Translations under genes and position numbers: made by a program
Assembly: GCF_017377735.1 (NCBI RefSeq)
Contig: NZ_JAFVMH010000001.1
Location: 62,001-126,000, forward strand
DNA length: 64,000 nucleotides
Direction of reading: 5' to 3'
DNA from: Acetobacter garciniae
GTDB lineage: Bacteria; Pseudomonadota; Alphaproteobacteria; Acetobacterales; Acetobacteraceae
Shown: piece by piece, positions 15,974-24,960 of the stretch
Layout: every line of letters starts with the position of its first letter
How positions within the stretch are numbered: the stretch's first letter is position 1
The notes under the pieces: generated by a model
What the model was told of the DNA's origin: nothing
What the model saw: the letters and a program-made list of their open reading frames with translations, nothing else
Databases searched by the model: none

Positions 15974-16548
15974 CAGAATGGGTGGCGGCCATCGCCAGCG
16001 CCCTGGGGGTCTGGCTGGCGGGCCGGCGCATGCTCAGCGGCTGGGTCGTGACCGTGGTGGCTTCGGGCCTGTATGGCGTGGTGTTCGCCCGTGCGCGGCT
16101 TTATGCCGATACAGCACTTCAGGTGGTGTTCGCCCTGACAGCACTGTACGGCCTGTGGTGCTGGTGGCGCGGCGGACGGCATGCCTCTGCCCGGCGCCTG
16201 CCGGTGGTGCGGCCCGCCCCCTTCGTGCTGTGGCGCGACGGTGCCGTGGCCGGGGCTTGCGGGCTGCTGCTGGCCTGGGCCCTGCGCCAGTGGAGCGATG
16301 ACGCCGTGCCCCTGGCCGATGCGATGCTGAGCGCCTACAGCATTCTGGGCCAGGTCTGGACCGCCCGGCGGTTTCGGGCCTGCTGGCTGCTCTGGATCGG
16401 GGTGGACGCGCTTTATACGGCCCTTTTTGTCGAACGCGCCCTATATGTCACCGCCACCCTTTATGCCGGTTTTGTGCTGCTGGCGGTGTGGGGCTGGCGG
16501 CAATGGGGTGACGACGCGCCCGAAGATGCGAAAAATCGCAACGAGTAA
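15964..16548 (+). CDS. PnuC/PnuT-family vitamin permease
   Basis: 194 residues, overlapping the kinase by 10 bases, so probably coupled in translation. It has six to seven hydrophobic segments, and PnuC-type features are visible: an N-terminal EWVAAIASALGVWLA helix, LYGLWCWWRGG in the middle, and a C-terminal LYAGFVLLAVWGWRQW. PnuC proteins carry nicotinamide riboside, and PnuT relatives carry thiamine, by facilitated diffusion driven by intracellular phosphorylation. The adjoining kinase would supply that step. Which vitamin is used cannot be told from this sequence. Confidence 0.87.
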   Translation: MSLTEWVAAIASALGVWLAGRRMLSGWVVTVVASGLYGVVFARARLYADTALQVVFALTALYGLWCWWRGGRHASARRLPVVRPAPFVLWRDGAVAGACGLLLAWALRQWSDDAVPLADAMLSAYSILGQVWTARRFRACWLLWIGVDALYTALFVERALYVTATLYAGFVLLAVWGWRQWGDDAPEDAKNRNE

Positions 16549-17066
16549 AACAGCGTCGCGACCGCTGCGAATACAGTCCGGCCAGCGTTTTCGAGTGCTC
16601 TTATAGTGAGCGTTATTATACCCCATAGCCGTTGTGGTGACCCGGTTTGGGGCAAATCACAACCGTGCACGAAGGCTGTGGATGAATTGCAGCACTTCCG
16701 ACTCGTTGCTGGACAGCCAGGTCAAGAAGATTCTCGGCACGTCGCGGGCAAAAAAGGCAGAAACCCCGGAATACTGCGGGTTTTTACTATTTGTACACCC
16801 ATTACTCAGGCAGGATTATCCACAGGGATCGGGGGCGGATTGCGGGAAAACCCTGTGGATAGTTTTGTGGAAGGTAGAAGCTCTCACAGTTTTTTGCGGC
16901 TTTCTGCATTTGTTCCATAAAGGGCAGTGTGCTGATGATCCATGTGCCAGATCCACCGCCCCGGTGGCGGGGCAATCGGGCTTGCCACCCACGTCATTAT
17001 GGCTGGACAGCGCGCCAGGCCTGTGGTGTGCCTGACCCACCAAGTGCCACTGCAAGGCTGTCATCC
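16549..17066. other. 518-bp gene-free region with DnaA-box-like 9-mers
   Basis: No convincing gene. A perfect DnaA box TTATCCACA lies at 16816-16824, with one-mismatch copies on the other strand at 16677-16685 (TGTGGATGA) and 16854-16862 (TGTGGATAG). The last two of these boxes belong to a 10-bp inverted repeat (16818-16827 and 16851-16860). A short AT-rich patch (GTTATTATA, 16612-16620) lies to the left. It could be a replication origin or a DnaA-titration site. The right part holds the crcB upstream region. Confidence 0.5.
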
Positions 17067-17501
17067 ATGTCGTTTTATACCTGTCTTATCGTCATGCTGG
17101 GGGGTGCCCTGGGCACGCTGGGCCGCTACGCCATGTCCGTGGCGACCGCACCTTTCAGCCGCTACATGCCCTGGGGCACGATCGTGGGCGTGAACATGCT
17201 GGGCTCGTTCGTGATCGGTTTTTTCGGGACATTGACGCTCGCCTCCGGCCGGTATCCGGTTTCGGAAGCCACGCGCCTGTTCGTCATGCTGGGGGTGTGC
17301 GGCGGCTACACCACGTTTTCGTCCTTCAGCCTGCAAACGCTCGACCTGCTGCGCATCGGGGCGTGGGGCCGCGCCCTGCTGACGGTGGTGCTCTCGGTCG
17401 TGCTGTCGGTCAGTGCCGTGGCGCTGGGCCATGTCGCCGCATCGCGCCTGAACCACCACACGATCCTGATTGCCCAGGCGGACGTGGAAGAGGAAGTCTG
17501 A
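17067..17501 (+). CDS. crcB: Fluoride ion channel CrcB (Fluc)
   Basis: 144 residues from ATG 17067, slightly longer than the usual 120-130 because of a polar tail. Four membrane helices are visible, with the family motifs GGALGTLGRYAMS, GVNMLGSFVIGFF (Asn in helix 2) and GGYTTFSSFSLQ, which lines the fluoride pore. The protein works as a dual-topology dimer exporting F-. No fluoride riboswitch consensus is seen upstream. Stands alone. Confidence 0.94.
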   Translation: MSFYTCLIVMLGGALGTLGRYAMSVATAPFSRYMPWGTIVGVNMLGSFVIGFFGTLTLASGRYPVSEATRLFVMLGVCGGYTTFSSFSLQTLDLLRIGAWGRALLTVVLSVVLSVSAVALGHVAASRLNHHTILIAQADVEEEV

Positions 17502-17654
17502 AAACCCGCACCCAGGCGGCTTGCTGCCCCCCTGCCTGACAACGTCCGGGGGAACCGCCCAGCCCCCGCAACAGGCCGTTGCATGAGAGGGTGGTGGGAA
17601 CAGGATGGGTGGGGACAGGGGTGGTGCATCCCCTGTCCGGTCGTCGTGCAAGAG

Positions 17655-18038
17655 TTATTTGGGTTCTTTATACATCACGCACAGCTTGTTGCCGTCCGGG
17701 TCGCGCAGATAGGCGAGATAGAGCGGGCCGTTCGCGGTCTCGCGCACGCCGGGCGGGTTTTCAATGCCGGTGCCGCCATTTGCCACGCCCGCCTTGTACC
17801 AGGCATCGGCCATGGCCGGGCTTTTTGCCTCGAAACCGATCGTGCCGCCATTGGCCCCTGTCGCGGGCTTGCCGTCGATGGGCTTGCCGACCATAAAGCG
17901 TGAGCCGTGCTGGGCATAGACCAGCCGACCATTGGCATGAACCTCCGAGGGGGCGATATCCAGCGCTTCGAAAATGGCGTTGTAGAATTTCTGGGAGCGC
18001 GCAATGTCGTTGCTGCCCACCATGATATGCGTGAACAT
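17655..18038 (-). CDS. VOC (glyoxalase/bleomycin-resistance) family protein
   Basis: 127 residues, one full VOC module of paired beta-alpha-beta-beta-beta units: FTHIMVGSNDIARSQKFY at the start and LYLAYLRDPDGNKLCVMY at the end. Candidate metal ligands are His4 and a C-terminal acidic residue. Relatives include lactoylglutathione lyase-like and dioxygenase-like proteins; substrate cannot be assigned. It lies 39 bp downstream of the di-iron protein on the same strand and may be cotranscribed. Confidence 0.88.
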   Translation of the reverse strand: MFTHIMVGSNDIARSQKFYNAIFEALDIAPSEVHANGRLVYAQHGSRFMVGKPIDGKPATGANGGTIGFEAKSPAMADAWYKAGVANGGTGIENPPGVRETANGPLYLAYLRDPDGNKLCVMYKEPK

Positions 18039-18077
18039 GGCGTGTCGGTCCTTCTGCTTTTGCGACAGAAAAGCAGA

Positions 18078-18935
18078 CTACCGGGTTGCCTGCGGCTGAC
18101 AAGCCCTGTCCGCGCCGATACCCGCCATGCGCGCGAAACGGCGCTGGCGGCTGAAAAACAGCTTGCTGGACAGCCAGAATACCGCATCCTGCACCCTGGT
18201 ATGCGGCTTGAGCCCCACGGTCTTGAACACCATGCCCGTAACCCGGCGCAGATGGTGCGGCTGGTAGTTGCGCATGGCGCGCGCCATGTAGGCGGCAATG
18301 CAGCGCTTGTGGTCGTAGGGCAGGTCGGGCGGTTCGTTGGTGGTATGGTAGGCGGAGGCCAGTTCGTCGTCCTCGCTTTCGGTCACGCGGCCCAGGGCAA
18401 TGCGCAGGCGCTGGAACACGCCAATGTTTTCGCGCCCCAGATAGCGCTGCATATGGTCATAGAACAGCTTGAAATGCCGGAACTCATCGGCCGCGATCTG
18501 CTTGCACAGCGCCTTGAGCACGGGCTCTTCCGTGGCGTCGCCCAGGGCGGAGTAAAAGGATGACGTGCCGGTCTCGACCATGCAGCGTGCGATCAGTTCC
18601 CCCGTGCGCGAGCCCCGCACGGATTGGCTGACCTCCAGCGGGATATGGTAGAAGTCCCGGTAGCGTTCGAAAGCAGCGTGATAATCCCATTTCGGGTCGG
18701 CCAGCATGGCCCAGCGGCCCAGCGCATCACCATGCTGGACTTCCTCCTCCGCCCACAGATCCGCCGCCTGGCGAAAATCCGGGTCGTCGCTGAACACGTT
18801 GTTCAGGTAGCGCGCGTAATCCACGGCGTTGCGTTCCACGACCGACGCCGCCTTGATGGCGGGCACCAGTTCGGGATCGACCTTGGAGGGGTCGAACTGG
18901 TCCCATGCAAGCTGATCGATCTGCCAGTGTTTCAT
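18078..18935 (-). CDS. Ferritin-like di-iron protein (acyl-ACP desaturase-like fold)
   Basis: 285 residues, mostly helical. Two EXXH motifs are visible: EEEVQH at about 65-70 and DEFRH at about 150-155, with a Glu in SVVERN and another in MVETGTSSFY giving a four-helix di-iron site. This arrangement is shared by ferritin-like oxygenases and stearoyl-ACP-desaturase relatives. The C-terminus (about 210-285) is basic and lacks a membrane segment. Oxygen-dependent hydroxylation or desaturation is plausible but the substrate is unknown. Confidence 0.75.
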   Translation of the reverse strand: MKHWQIDQLAWDQFDPSKVDPELVPAIKAASVVERNAVDYARYLNNVFSDDPDFRQAADLWAEEEVQHGDALGRWAMLADPKWDYHAAFERYRDFYHIPLEVSQSVRGSRTGELIARCMVETGTSSFYSALGDATEEPVLKALCKQIAADEFRHFKLFYDHMQRYLGRENIGVFQRLRIALGRVTESEDDELASAYHTTNEPPDLPYDHKRCIAAYMARAMRNYQPHHLRRVTGMVFKTVGLKPHTRVQDAVFWLSSKLFFSRQRRFARMAGIGADRACQPQATR

Positions 18936-19487
18936 AGACCGGACCTCCTGTTACGCGCGTATTGTCCAGCTTGTCCGTGTCATAATCCACCACCGTCCAA
19001 CCCTGCGGGCGACACCCCCGCTGGCACGTTACGCCAGATCACGCTGGCGCGTTTTAGACCATCTGCTCCGCTGGCGGAATGATGGGCTGCAAAAAAACAT
19101 GGGAGTCAAGCACGATGTTCCCCCGCCTGTTCTCAAAACCGCCCGTCCCAGGCGCAACAGGCGCGAACGGGCACCATGGCATGTCAGATATGTGGGAAGG
19201 CAGAGGGGGGCGGGGAAGGGTGTTGCCCCCCTTTCTGCCGCACCCCAAACCCATCCTGCAGGGTGCTGCCCCGGCGCGACGGATAGGGCGTATGGGCGCG
19301 GCCCATAGCCGTGGCTGGCACGGGGGCGGGGCAAGGCAGCACGTGGCCCCGCAGGTGCTTAAAGCCTGCCTCTGCCTCCATACTGCAGGGCTGACAGGCG
19401 ATTGGGGCTGTCGCATCGTCCCCTGGGCAGGTGAGCCAGAACAGGGGGGCCGGGAGTATGCGCGAGCAGGGGCAGGGTACGGGCTGG
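18936..19487. other. 552-bp gene-free region
   Basis: Between the start of the di-iron gene and the end of the thioesterase gene, both minus strand. The open frames here have skewed Gly/Arg/Pro/His composition and no ribosome sites. No RNA gene, terminator with a clear U-run or repeat is seen; it probably contains the promoter of the di-iron gene near 18940-19000. Confidence 0.4.
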
Positions 19488-19928
19488 TTACAGGGTCTTT
19501 TCGCTTACAGGCGCGGGCAGGCTGTCGCCGGGCTGCGGCGGCGGCAGTTCACGCGGGCGGCGTTCTTCATCCAGGGCGACAAAAATGAACTCGCCTTCCG
19601 TCACCTTGGAGGTGATATGCGTATGCCGCGCCCGCCGCCAGGTTTCGACATGGATGGTCAGCGACGTGCGGCCCGAACGCACGATATTGGTGTAGATGCT
19701 GACCTCGTCCCCCACCACCACGGGTTCGAGAAAGACCAGGCTGTTGATGGCAACGGTCACGCACCGGCCATTGGCGCGGAATGCGGCCGTGGTTCCGGCT
19801 GCAAGGTCCATCTGTGACATGATCCATCCGCCGAACACGTCTCCCGCCGGGTTGGTATCGGTGGGCATGGCCACGACGCGGATGGTGGGAACCCCCAGCG
19901 GTGGCGAGGAGTGCTTGGTATGCGACAT
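19488..19928 (-). CDS. Acyl-CoA thioesterase, YciA-like hotdog protein
   Basis: 146 residues, a single hotdog domain. The pattern MPTDTNPAGDVFGGWIMSQM, with Asn and Asp in the catalytic helix region, followed by SLVFLEPVVVGDEVSIYT and SLTIHVETW, is typical of YciA-type thioesterases that hydrolyse a broad range of acyl-CoAs in the cytoplasm. The C-terminal 25 residues are Pro-rich and probably flexible. Stands alone. Confidence 0.92.
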   Translation of the reverse strand: MSHTKHSSPPLGVPTIRVVAMPTDTNPAGDVFGGWIMSQMDLAAGTTAAFRANGRCVTVAINSLVFLEPVVVGDEVSIYTNIVRSGRTSLTIHVETWRRARHTHITSKVTEGEFIFVALDEERRPRELPPPQPGDSLPAPVSEKTL

Positions 19929-20132
19929 TACGGCGGGCCCTCATGGCTTGGATCTGTTGCGTTCAGATCACTTAGAACTATCCCAGCGTACAATAGACCG
20001 CATTGCGCTTTTCCGTAGCCTCAGTTTTTTGTGAAGAGCAGGGGCGGCGGAATCGACAGACCGCGCGAAGGGGGTGCCCCAGGTGCCAGCGGGGCCGAGC
20101 GCCCAAGCCTTCGTTAACGCGCAGGGGCGCGA

Positions 20133-21290
20133 TCAGTTGCGGACCAGGATGTAATTGATCGTGACATCGAAATTGATGAACTGGTCCTTCATGTCCGGCG
20201 GCACGGGGGGCAGCTGCGCGCCCTGGAACATGCCCATGGTCGATGCGTCGAGTTCGACCGAACCGGAAGAATTGGTTTCGAACACCTTGAACACATGCCC
20301 GTCGCGGTCGAGGATGACATGCACCGAAGACGCGCCTTCCTCACCCCGCTGGGCGGCGTCGGGCGGGTAGAACAGGTGGCGCTGGATCCAGGAATCGATA
20401 TCGGCCGCGTAATCGCTGCTGACGCCATGCACCGTCGTGCGGGAAGAATAATGCGCGTTCAGCGCTCCGTTTTCCACCAGCGGGCCAATGGACAGGTCAA
20501 GCGGCGCGCGCGACCCGCCGGCCCGGCCCCGGCGCTGGCGGCGGGGGGCCGGCGCTTCATCGAAGGACAGGTCCATCGGGTTGTCGAAGGGCGAAGGCGC
20601 GTGATGGCTGGGGCTGGGTGTGGGCCTGGGGTGCGGTGCTGGCCGCGCGGGGTGTTCGGGCGTTGTCCTGTGGCCGGTCACCGGGCGGGAAGGGCTGATA
20701 CGCTGCTCGTTCTGCTCGGGCTTGGGAATACCGTCGTCGGATTGCGGCAAGGGCGGGGCCGCGGGCGGTGTTTCGGTCGACTGGGTGGGGCCCTGCTGGG
20801 CCTCTGCCGGGGCGGGCGGGGTGTTGCTGGCCTCGGACGGTTGCTTGGCCTCGTTGCCGCCACCAGCATCGGGGGAGGGCTGGCCCACCATGCCGCTGGA
20901 TGCGTCGGGCTGGGCGAAGACCATTTCCACCGGCGCGTTCTGGTTGGTGCTGGGTGTGCCCGCCTTGGCGTGGGTCGATGCCTTGTAGATCAGCGCCCCC
21001 AGCAGCAGCGCGTGGGCCAGCAGCGACGCGGTAATGACGGGGCCCAGCGTGGAATCGGCGTAAAGTTCCTTGCGGATAAGCGGGGTTGCGGTGCCGCGCA
21101 CCGAACGCCCTGGCACCTTGGGCACGGGCAGGGACGGGAACAGCCGGTTCCGGCCGCCGTTTTCCGCACCCTCGGGTGCATCGCGCAGGGGGCCGCCCGC
21201 GCGCGACGGATCGGCCCCGAACGGGTCGGGGGTGGGTATCAGGCGGGGTTCCCGCCGGGACGCGGCGGGAAGGCGAATCGCGTTAACCAT
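20133..21290 (-). CDS. tonB: TonB-family energy transducer
   Basis: 385 residues from ATG 21290; the exact start is uncertain because an ATG further upstream is in frame. After a polar N-terminus a single membrane segment (VITASLLAHALLLGALIY) is followed by a long Pro/Gln/Ser periplasmic spacer and a C-terminal TonB domain (IDSWIQRHLFYPPDAAQRG, then VHVILDRDGHVFKVFE). It links the ExbBD motor to outer-membrane receptors such as the one at 11945. exbB and exbD are not adjacent. The cytoplasmic N-terminus of about 80 residues is longer than usual. Confidence 0.88.
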   Translation of the reverse strand: MVNAIRLPAASRREPRLIPTPDPFGADPSRAGGPLRDAPEGAENGGRNRLFPSLPVPKVPGRSVRGTATPLIRKELYADSTLGPVITASLLAHALLLGALIYKASTHAKAGTPSTNQNAPVEMVFAQPDASSGMVGQPSPDAGGGNEAKQPSEASNTPPAPAEAQQGPTQSTETPPAAPPLPQSDDGIPKPEQNEQRISPSRPVTGHRTTPEHPARPAPHPRPTPSPSHHAPSPFDNPMDLSFDEAPAPRRQRRGRAGGSRAPLDLSIGPLVENGALNAHYSSRTTVHGVSSDYAADIDSWIQRHLFYPPDAAQRGEEGASSVHVILDRDGHVFKVFETNSSGSVELDASTMGMFQGAQLPPVPPDMKDQFINFDVTINYILVRN

Positions 21291-21506
21291 GAACCGCCGG
21301 TGTTCTCCCGTGATCGCGCAGGACAAGTCCATGCCGGGGTCCGGCCCGGCCATGGCACTCTGCCACCGCCCGCATGCCTTCGCCACAGCGAAGGGGGCAG
21401 GGTCCGGGCGTGGTCCTTGTGCGGCAGGCGCTCAGTGTTCCGTACTGCCAGATATCGTGCATAAATTCCCGCCTGATAAGCGCGCGCCCGGGGTCATGGG
21501 CTGGAT

Positions 21507-23609
21507 TTACCAGATTTTGACACGTTGTTGGGGTGCCAGATACAGCGTATCGCCGGGTTTTACATCCCATGCATCGTACCAGGCATCGATATTGTGCATG
21601 GGTATGTTCACGCGCGCCTGCGGGGGGGAATGCGGGTCGGTCACCGCAAGGCGGCGCACCGTGTCGTCACGCAGCTTTTCACGCCAGACCTGTGCCCAGC
21701 CAAGAAAAACGCGCTGGTCCCCGCTCAGCCCGTCAATGACCGGGGCGGGCTTGCCACCCAGCGATGCGTGATACGCGTCCAGTGCCAGTGTCAGCCCACC
21801 CAGATCGGCAATGTTCTCACCCATCGTCAGCTTGCCGTTCACATGCACGCCGGGCAGCACCTCGAACGCGTCGTATTGCGCGCCAAGGCGGTCGGCCAGC
21901 TTCTGGAACCGTTCGGCGTCCTCTTTCGTCCACCAGTCCTTCAGGCGGCCATGCTCGTCGAACTGGCGGCCTTCATCGTCGAAGGAATGGGTCATTTCAT
22001 GGCCGATCACCCCGCCAATGGCGCCGTAATTCACAGCCGCATCCGCCTTGGGGTTGAAGAAGGGCGGTTGCAGGATGGCGGCGGGGAACACGACCTCGAC
22101 AAAAAGCGGGTTGTTATAGGCGTTCACGGTCTGGGGCGTCATGTCCCATTCGTTGCGATCGACCGGCCTGTCCAGCCGTTCCAGCCAGTAGCGCCATTCA
22201 TACGCGACACCGTTGCGCGCGTTGCCGTAGACATCGCCCTGGCGCACCCCAAGGCTTTTGTAGTCGCGCCAGGTGTTGGGGTAGCCGACCTGGATTTCAA
22301 AGCTTTCCAGCTTGTGCAGGGCGGCGTCGCGGGTGGTGGGGCTCATCCATGTGTTGGTGCGCAGTCGCTCACGGAACGCGTTTTTCAGGTCCGCGGTCAG
22401 TTTCTGCATGGAAGCCCGGCTTTCAGGCGGGAAATAGCGCTGCACGTAAACCTTGCCCAGCGCCATGCCCATGGCCGCACTGGTGGCCTGCACGCCCCGC
22501 TTCCAGCGCGCGGCCAGGGTGGGCTGTCCGCTCAGCGCCTTGGTGAATTCGAACCGGGCCTGTTCGAAGCGATCGGGCAGGTAGGTGGCCGTGTTGTCCA
22601 CAAGGTGGAAGGCCAGCCAGGCCCGCAGCGTGTCCATGTCGGTGGTGGAGACAATGCGGGCCTCCCCCGTCATGGCGTCGGGTTCACCCACGATCAGCGT
22701 GCGGGCTTCCAGCCCCTGCGCATTCAGGCCCGCCGCCCGCAGCCATGTGGCCCAGTCGAACCCCGGGGCCTTGGCCCCCAGTTCGGCCAGGGTCATGGGG
22801 TTGTAGGTCTTTTGCGGGTCGCGCAGGGCCGCACGTGTCCAGTGCACCTGCGCCAGCCGTGTCTCGAACGCGACGATCGCCTGCGCCGCACTGGCCGCAC
22901 CCGGCCAGTCGGCCAGGGTCAGGGCTTTTTCGATATAGGCCTGGTAGGCCTTTTTCTTGGCAGCGAATTCGGGCTTGAGGTAGTAGTCCCGGTCAGGCAG
23001 GCCCAGCCCCGCCTGGTCGAGGTTGAGCGCATAGCGCGTGGGGTCCTTGGCGTCGGGATTGATGCTGAGAGAGAAGGGCGAGAACTGGAAGTTCCCCACA
23101 CCCGAGCCCGTCAGTGCCGCAAAACCTGCCATGTCCTTGAGTGCGCGTATGGCGTCCAGGTCCGGGGCGAGCGGTTGCGCGCCAAGGCGTTCCACCTGCG
23201 CCGTATCCATGTAGGAGGCATAGAACGTGCCCAGCTTTTCCTCGATGGTGCGGGGGTTCGCCACCGGGTGGGTGGACAGGTCGTTCAGGATCGACTGCAC
23301 CCGCGTGCGCGAAAGTTCGGCCAGCGCGTTGAAGGGGCCGTAGCTCGTCATGTCGGCGGGAATTTTCAGGTGGTCCAGATAGGTGCCGTTCGCGTAGCGG
23401 AAAAAATCGTTGCCGGGCTTGGCCCCCATGTCCCGCCCCGACAGGTTGACCCCCCAGGGGCCAAAGCTTGCCGGCTCTTCCTGCGTTGCAACGGCCTGGG
23501 GCTGGGTCGCTGCGGGCTCGGCCGCCTGGGCGCTGGTCAGGGCCAGGCCGAGGGCTGCGGATACAAGCAGGCACAGGCGGGTGGAAAGGCGGACGGCAAC
23601 ATCGGGCAC
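21507..23609 (-). CDS. M13 (neprilysin/PepO) family zinc metallopeptidase
   Basis: 700 residues from GTG 23609, chosen because GGAG lies 8 nt upstream and the start directly gives a signal peptide (LSTRLCLLVSAALGLALTSA). An ATG at 23678 would add 23 polar residues. The zinc site is VIGHEMTHSFDDEG with His537, Glu538 and His541; the third ligand Glu lies in GENIADLGGL downstream, and NAYNN and the C-terminal RVKIW are also conserved. It cleaves peptides in the periplasm. Divergent from the hydroxyacid dehydrogenase. Confidence 0.93.
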   Translation of the reverse strand: MPDVAVRLSTRLCLLVSAALGLALTSAQAAEPAATQPQAVATQEEPASFGPWGVNLSGRDMGAKPGNDFFRYANGTYLDHLKIPADMTSYGPFNALAELSRTRVQSILNDLSTHPVANPRTIEEKLGTFYASYMDTAQVERLGAQPLAPDLDAIRALKDMAGFAALTGSGVGNFQFSPFSLSINPDAKDPTRYALNLDQAGLGLPDRDYYLKPEFAAKKKAYQAYIEKALTLADWPGAASAAQAIVAFETRLAQVHWTRAALRDPQKTYNPMTLAELGAKAPGFDWATWLRAAGLNAQGLEARTLIVGEPDAMTGEARIVSTTDMDTLRAWLAFHLVDNTATYLPDRFEQARFEFTKALSGQPTLAARWKRGVQATSAAMGMALGKVYVQRYFPPESRASMQKLTADLKNAFRERLRTNTWMSPTTRDAALHKLESFEIQVGYPNTWRDYKSLGVRQGDVYGNARNGVAYEWRYWLERLDRPVDRNEWDMTPQTVNAYNNPLFVEVVFPAAILQPPFFNPKADAAVNYGAIGGVIGHEMTHSFDDEGRQFDEHGRLKDWWTKEDAERFQKLADRLGAQYDAFEVLPGVHVNGKLTMGENIADLGGLTLALDAYHASLGGKPAPVIDGLSGDQRVFLGWAQVWREKLRDDTVRRLAVTDPHSPPQARVNIPMHNIDAWYDAWDVKPGDTLYLAPQQRVKIW

Positions 23610-24006
23610 TGGGCGGTCTCCGGTCTTGGGTGGCGGATGGTCTTTGCGCGCGTTCCGCCGGGCTGTCCATGCGGGCATGGTGTTCCTGCTCGTACATTAA
23701 CGGGCTTGTCGGCGCGCGCCTACCCCGTGGGGGGCAGGGGCGATGCTAAAAGAAACTTCACGCGCGGTCACGATCCTTTGGGTGGCAGGGCAGGCGGGCG
23801 GCACCTGTCGGGCCGGCCCGATTGCTGGTAGGGTGGACGTGCTCGGTTTGAAGCCGGTACGATCGACCCCGAACGAACGAACGGGCGGGCCGCAACGACA
23901 GGCGCAACGGTCAGGCACGGCAGGGCCGGAATGATCGGAACGGGCAGGGCCAGAACCGGTATGGTCGGGCTGGGCCAGAGAGACGCGAAAGGACAGGGGG
24001 CGGGCC
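23610..24006. other. 397-bp divergent intergenic region
   Basis: Separates the minus-strand M13 peptidase from the plus-strand dehydrogenase and must hold both promoters. It is GC-rich with imperfect short repeats (GAACGAACGAACGG and GGGCAGGGCC near 23868-23960). No gene, RNA or clear operator is recognised. Confidence 0.4.
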
Positions 24007-24951
24007 ATGGTGTGTCTGGTTGTCAAGGCGGGGGGTGCCAAGGTGTTCGGGCGTTGGAAAGAGGCTTTTGCCCGCATCGCCCCCGATCTGGACGTGCGCG
24101 AATGGGACGACCCCACGCTGGACTCCGCGCGGATCGATTACGCCCTTGTCTGGCAGCCCGAACGCGGGCGGCTGGCGGCCATGCCCAATCTCAAGGCCAT
24201 TCTCAGTGTCGCGGCGGGGGTCGACCATGTGACGTGCGACCCCACATGGTCGCGCGCCATTCCGCTGATCCGCATGGGGGATGATGAAATCCGTCTCCAC
24301 ATGGCCGATTACGTCATCTGGGCGGTCACGTCGCTCACGCGCGATGCCGCGCGCTGGCAGCAGGCCCAGGCCCAGGCGCAATGGGCCAGGCGCGCGGAAT
24401 TTCCGCTCCTGTCAGCGCAGGTGCATGTGGGGGTCATGGGGCTGGGCAGCGTGGGCGCATATGTGGCGCAAAAGCTGGCGGGCTGGGGGTTCGTGGTTTC
24501 GGGCTGGACCCGCACGCCCCATACGCTTGATGGTGTTGCCTGCTATTGCGGGTCCGACCAGTTTTCCACCTTTGTGGCGCAGAACCATATTCTGGTCTGT
24601 CTGCTGCCCGAAACACCGCAGACGCGTGGCCTGCTGACCTACGACGTGTTCAGCAGGCTGCGCCAGCCTTCGGGGCTGGTGAATGTCGCGCGCGGCCCCC
24701 TGGTGGTGGAGGCCGACCTGCTGCGCGCGCTGGAGGATGGCACGCTGCGCGGTGCCGTGCTGGATGTGTTCGACCGCGAACCCCTGCCCGAAACATCGCC
24801 CCTGTGGCATGCGCCGCGCACGCTCATAACCCCGCATATCGCTTCCGAAGCGTCGCGCGCGGCCAGGGCGGCCAAGGTGGTGGCGACTATAGCCGCCCTC
24901 GAACGCGGGGAGGACGTGCCCCTGCGCTACGACCCCGAACGCGGGTACTGA
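24007..24951 (+). CDS. D-2-hydroxyacid dehydrogenase (GhrA-like glyoxylate/hydroxypyruvate reductase)
   Basis: 314 residues, the GhrA length. The NAD(P) site GVMGLGSVGAYVAQ occupies about 140-153. The family features SVAAGVDH near 77, NVARGPLVVEADL near 224 with catalytic Arg, DVFDREPLP with Glu, and TPHIAS with catalytic His near 280 are all present. It reduces glyoxylate or hydroxypyruvate in the cytoplasm. It ends nine bases before the alpha/beta hydrolase and is probably cotranscribed with it. Confidence 0.9.
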   Translation: MVCLVVKAGGAKVFGRWKEAFARIAPDLDVREWDDPTLDSARIDYALVWQPERGRLAAMPNLKAILSVAAGVDHVTCDPTWSRAIPLIRMGDDEIRLHMADYVIWAVTSLTRDAARWQQAQAQAQWARRAEFPLLSAQVHVGVMGLGSVGAYVAQKLAGWGFVVSGWTRTPHTLDGVACYCGSDQFSTFVAQNHILVCLLPETPQTRGLLTYDVFSRLRQPSGLVNVARGPLVVEADLLRALEDGTLRGAVLDVFDREPLPETSPLWHAPRTLITPHIASEASRAARAAKVVATIAALERGEDVPLRYDPERGY

Positions 24952-24960
24952 ACCTCCGCA

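Noticed and set aside
16606..17035. Two overlapping open frames of 104 and 133 codons
   Set aside because: They use different frames over the DnaA-box region, have no ribosome sites and show no protein-like pattern.
16900..17066. Fluoride riboswitch before crcB
   Set aside because: The GGCGATGG...TTCGCC core and downstream CCGCC-CTGATG were looked for and not found.
19079..19588. 169-codon open frame on the plus strand
   Set aside because: It overlaps the thioesterase gene on the other strand and is dominated by Gly, Arg, His and Pro, as expected of GC-rich noncoding DNA.
21525..23831. 768-codon open frame opposite the M13 peptidase gene
   Set aside because: It is the antisense shadow of a strongly coding gene with an intact HExxH motif.
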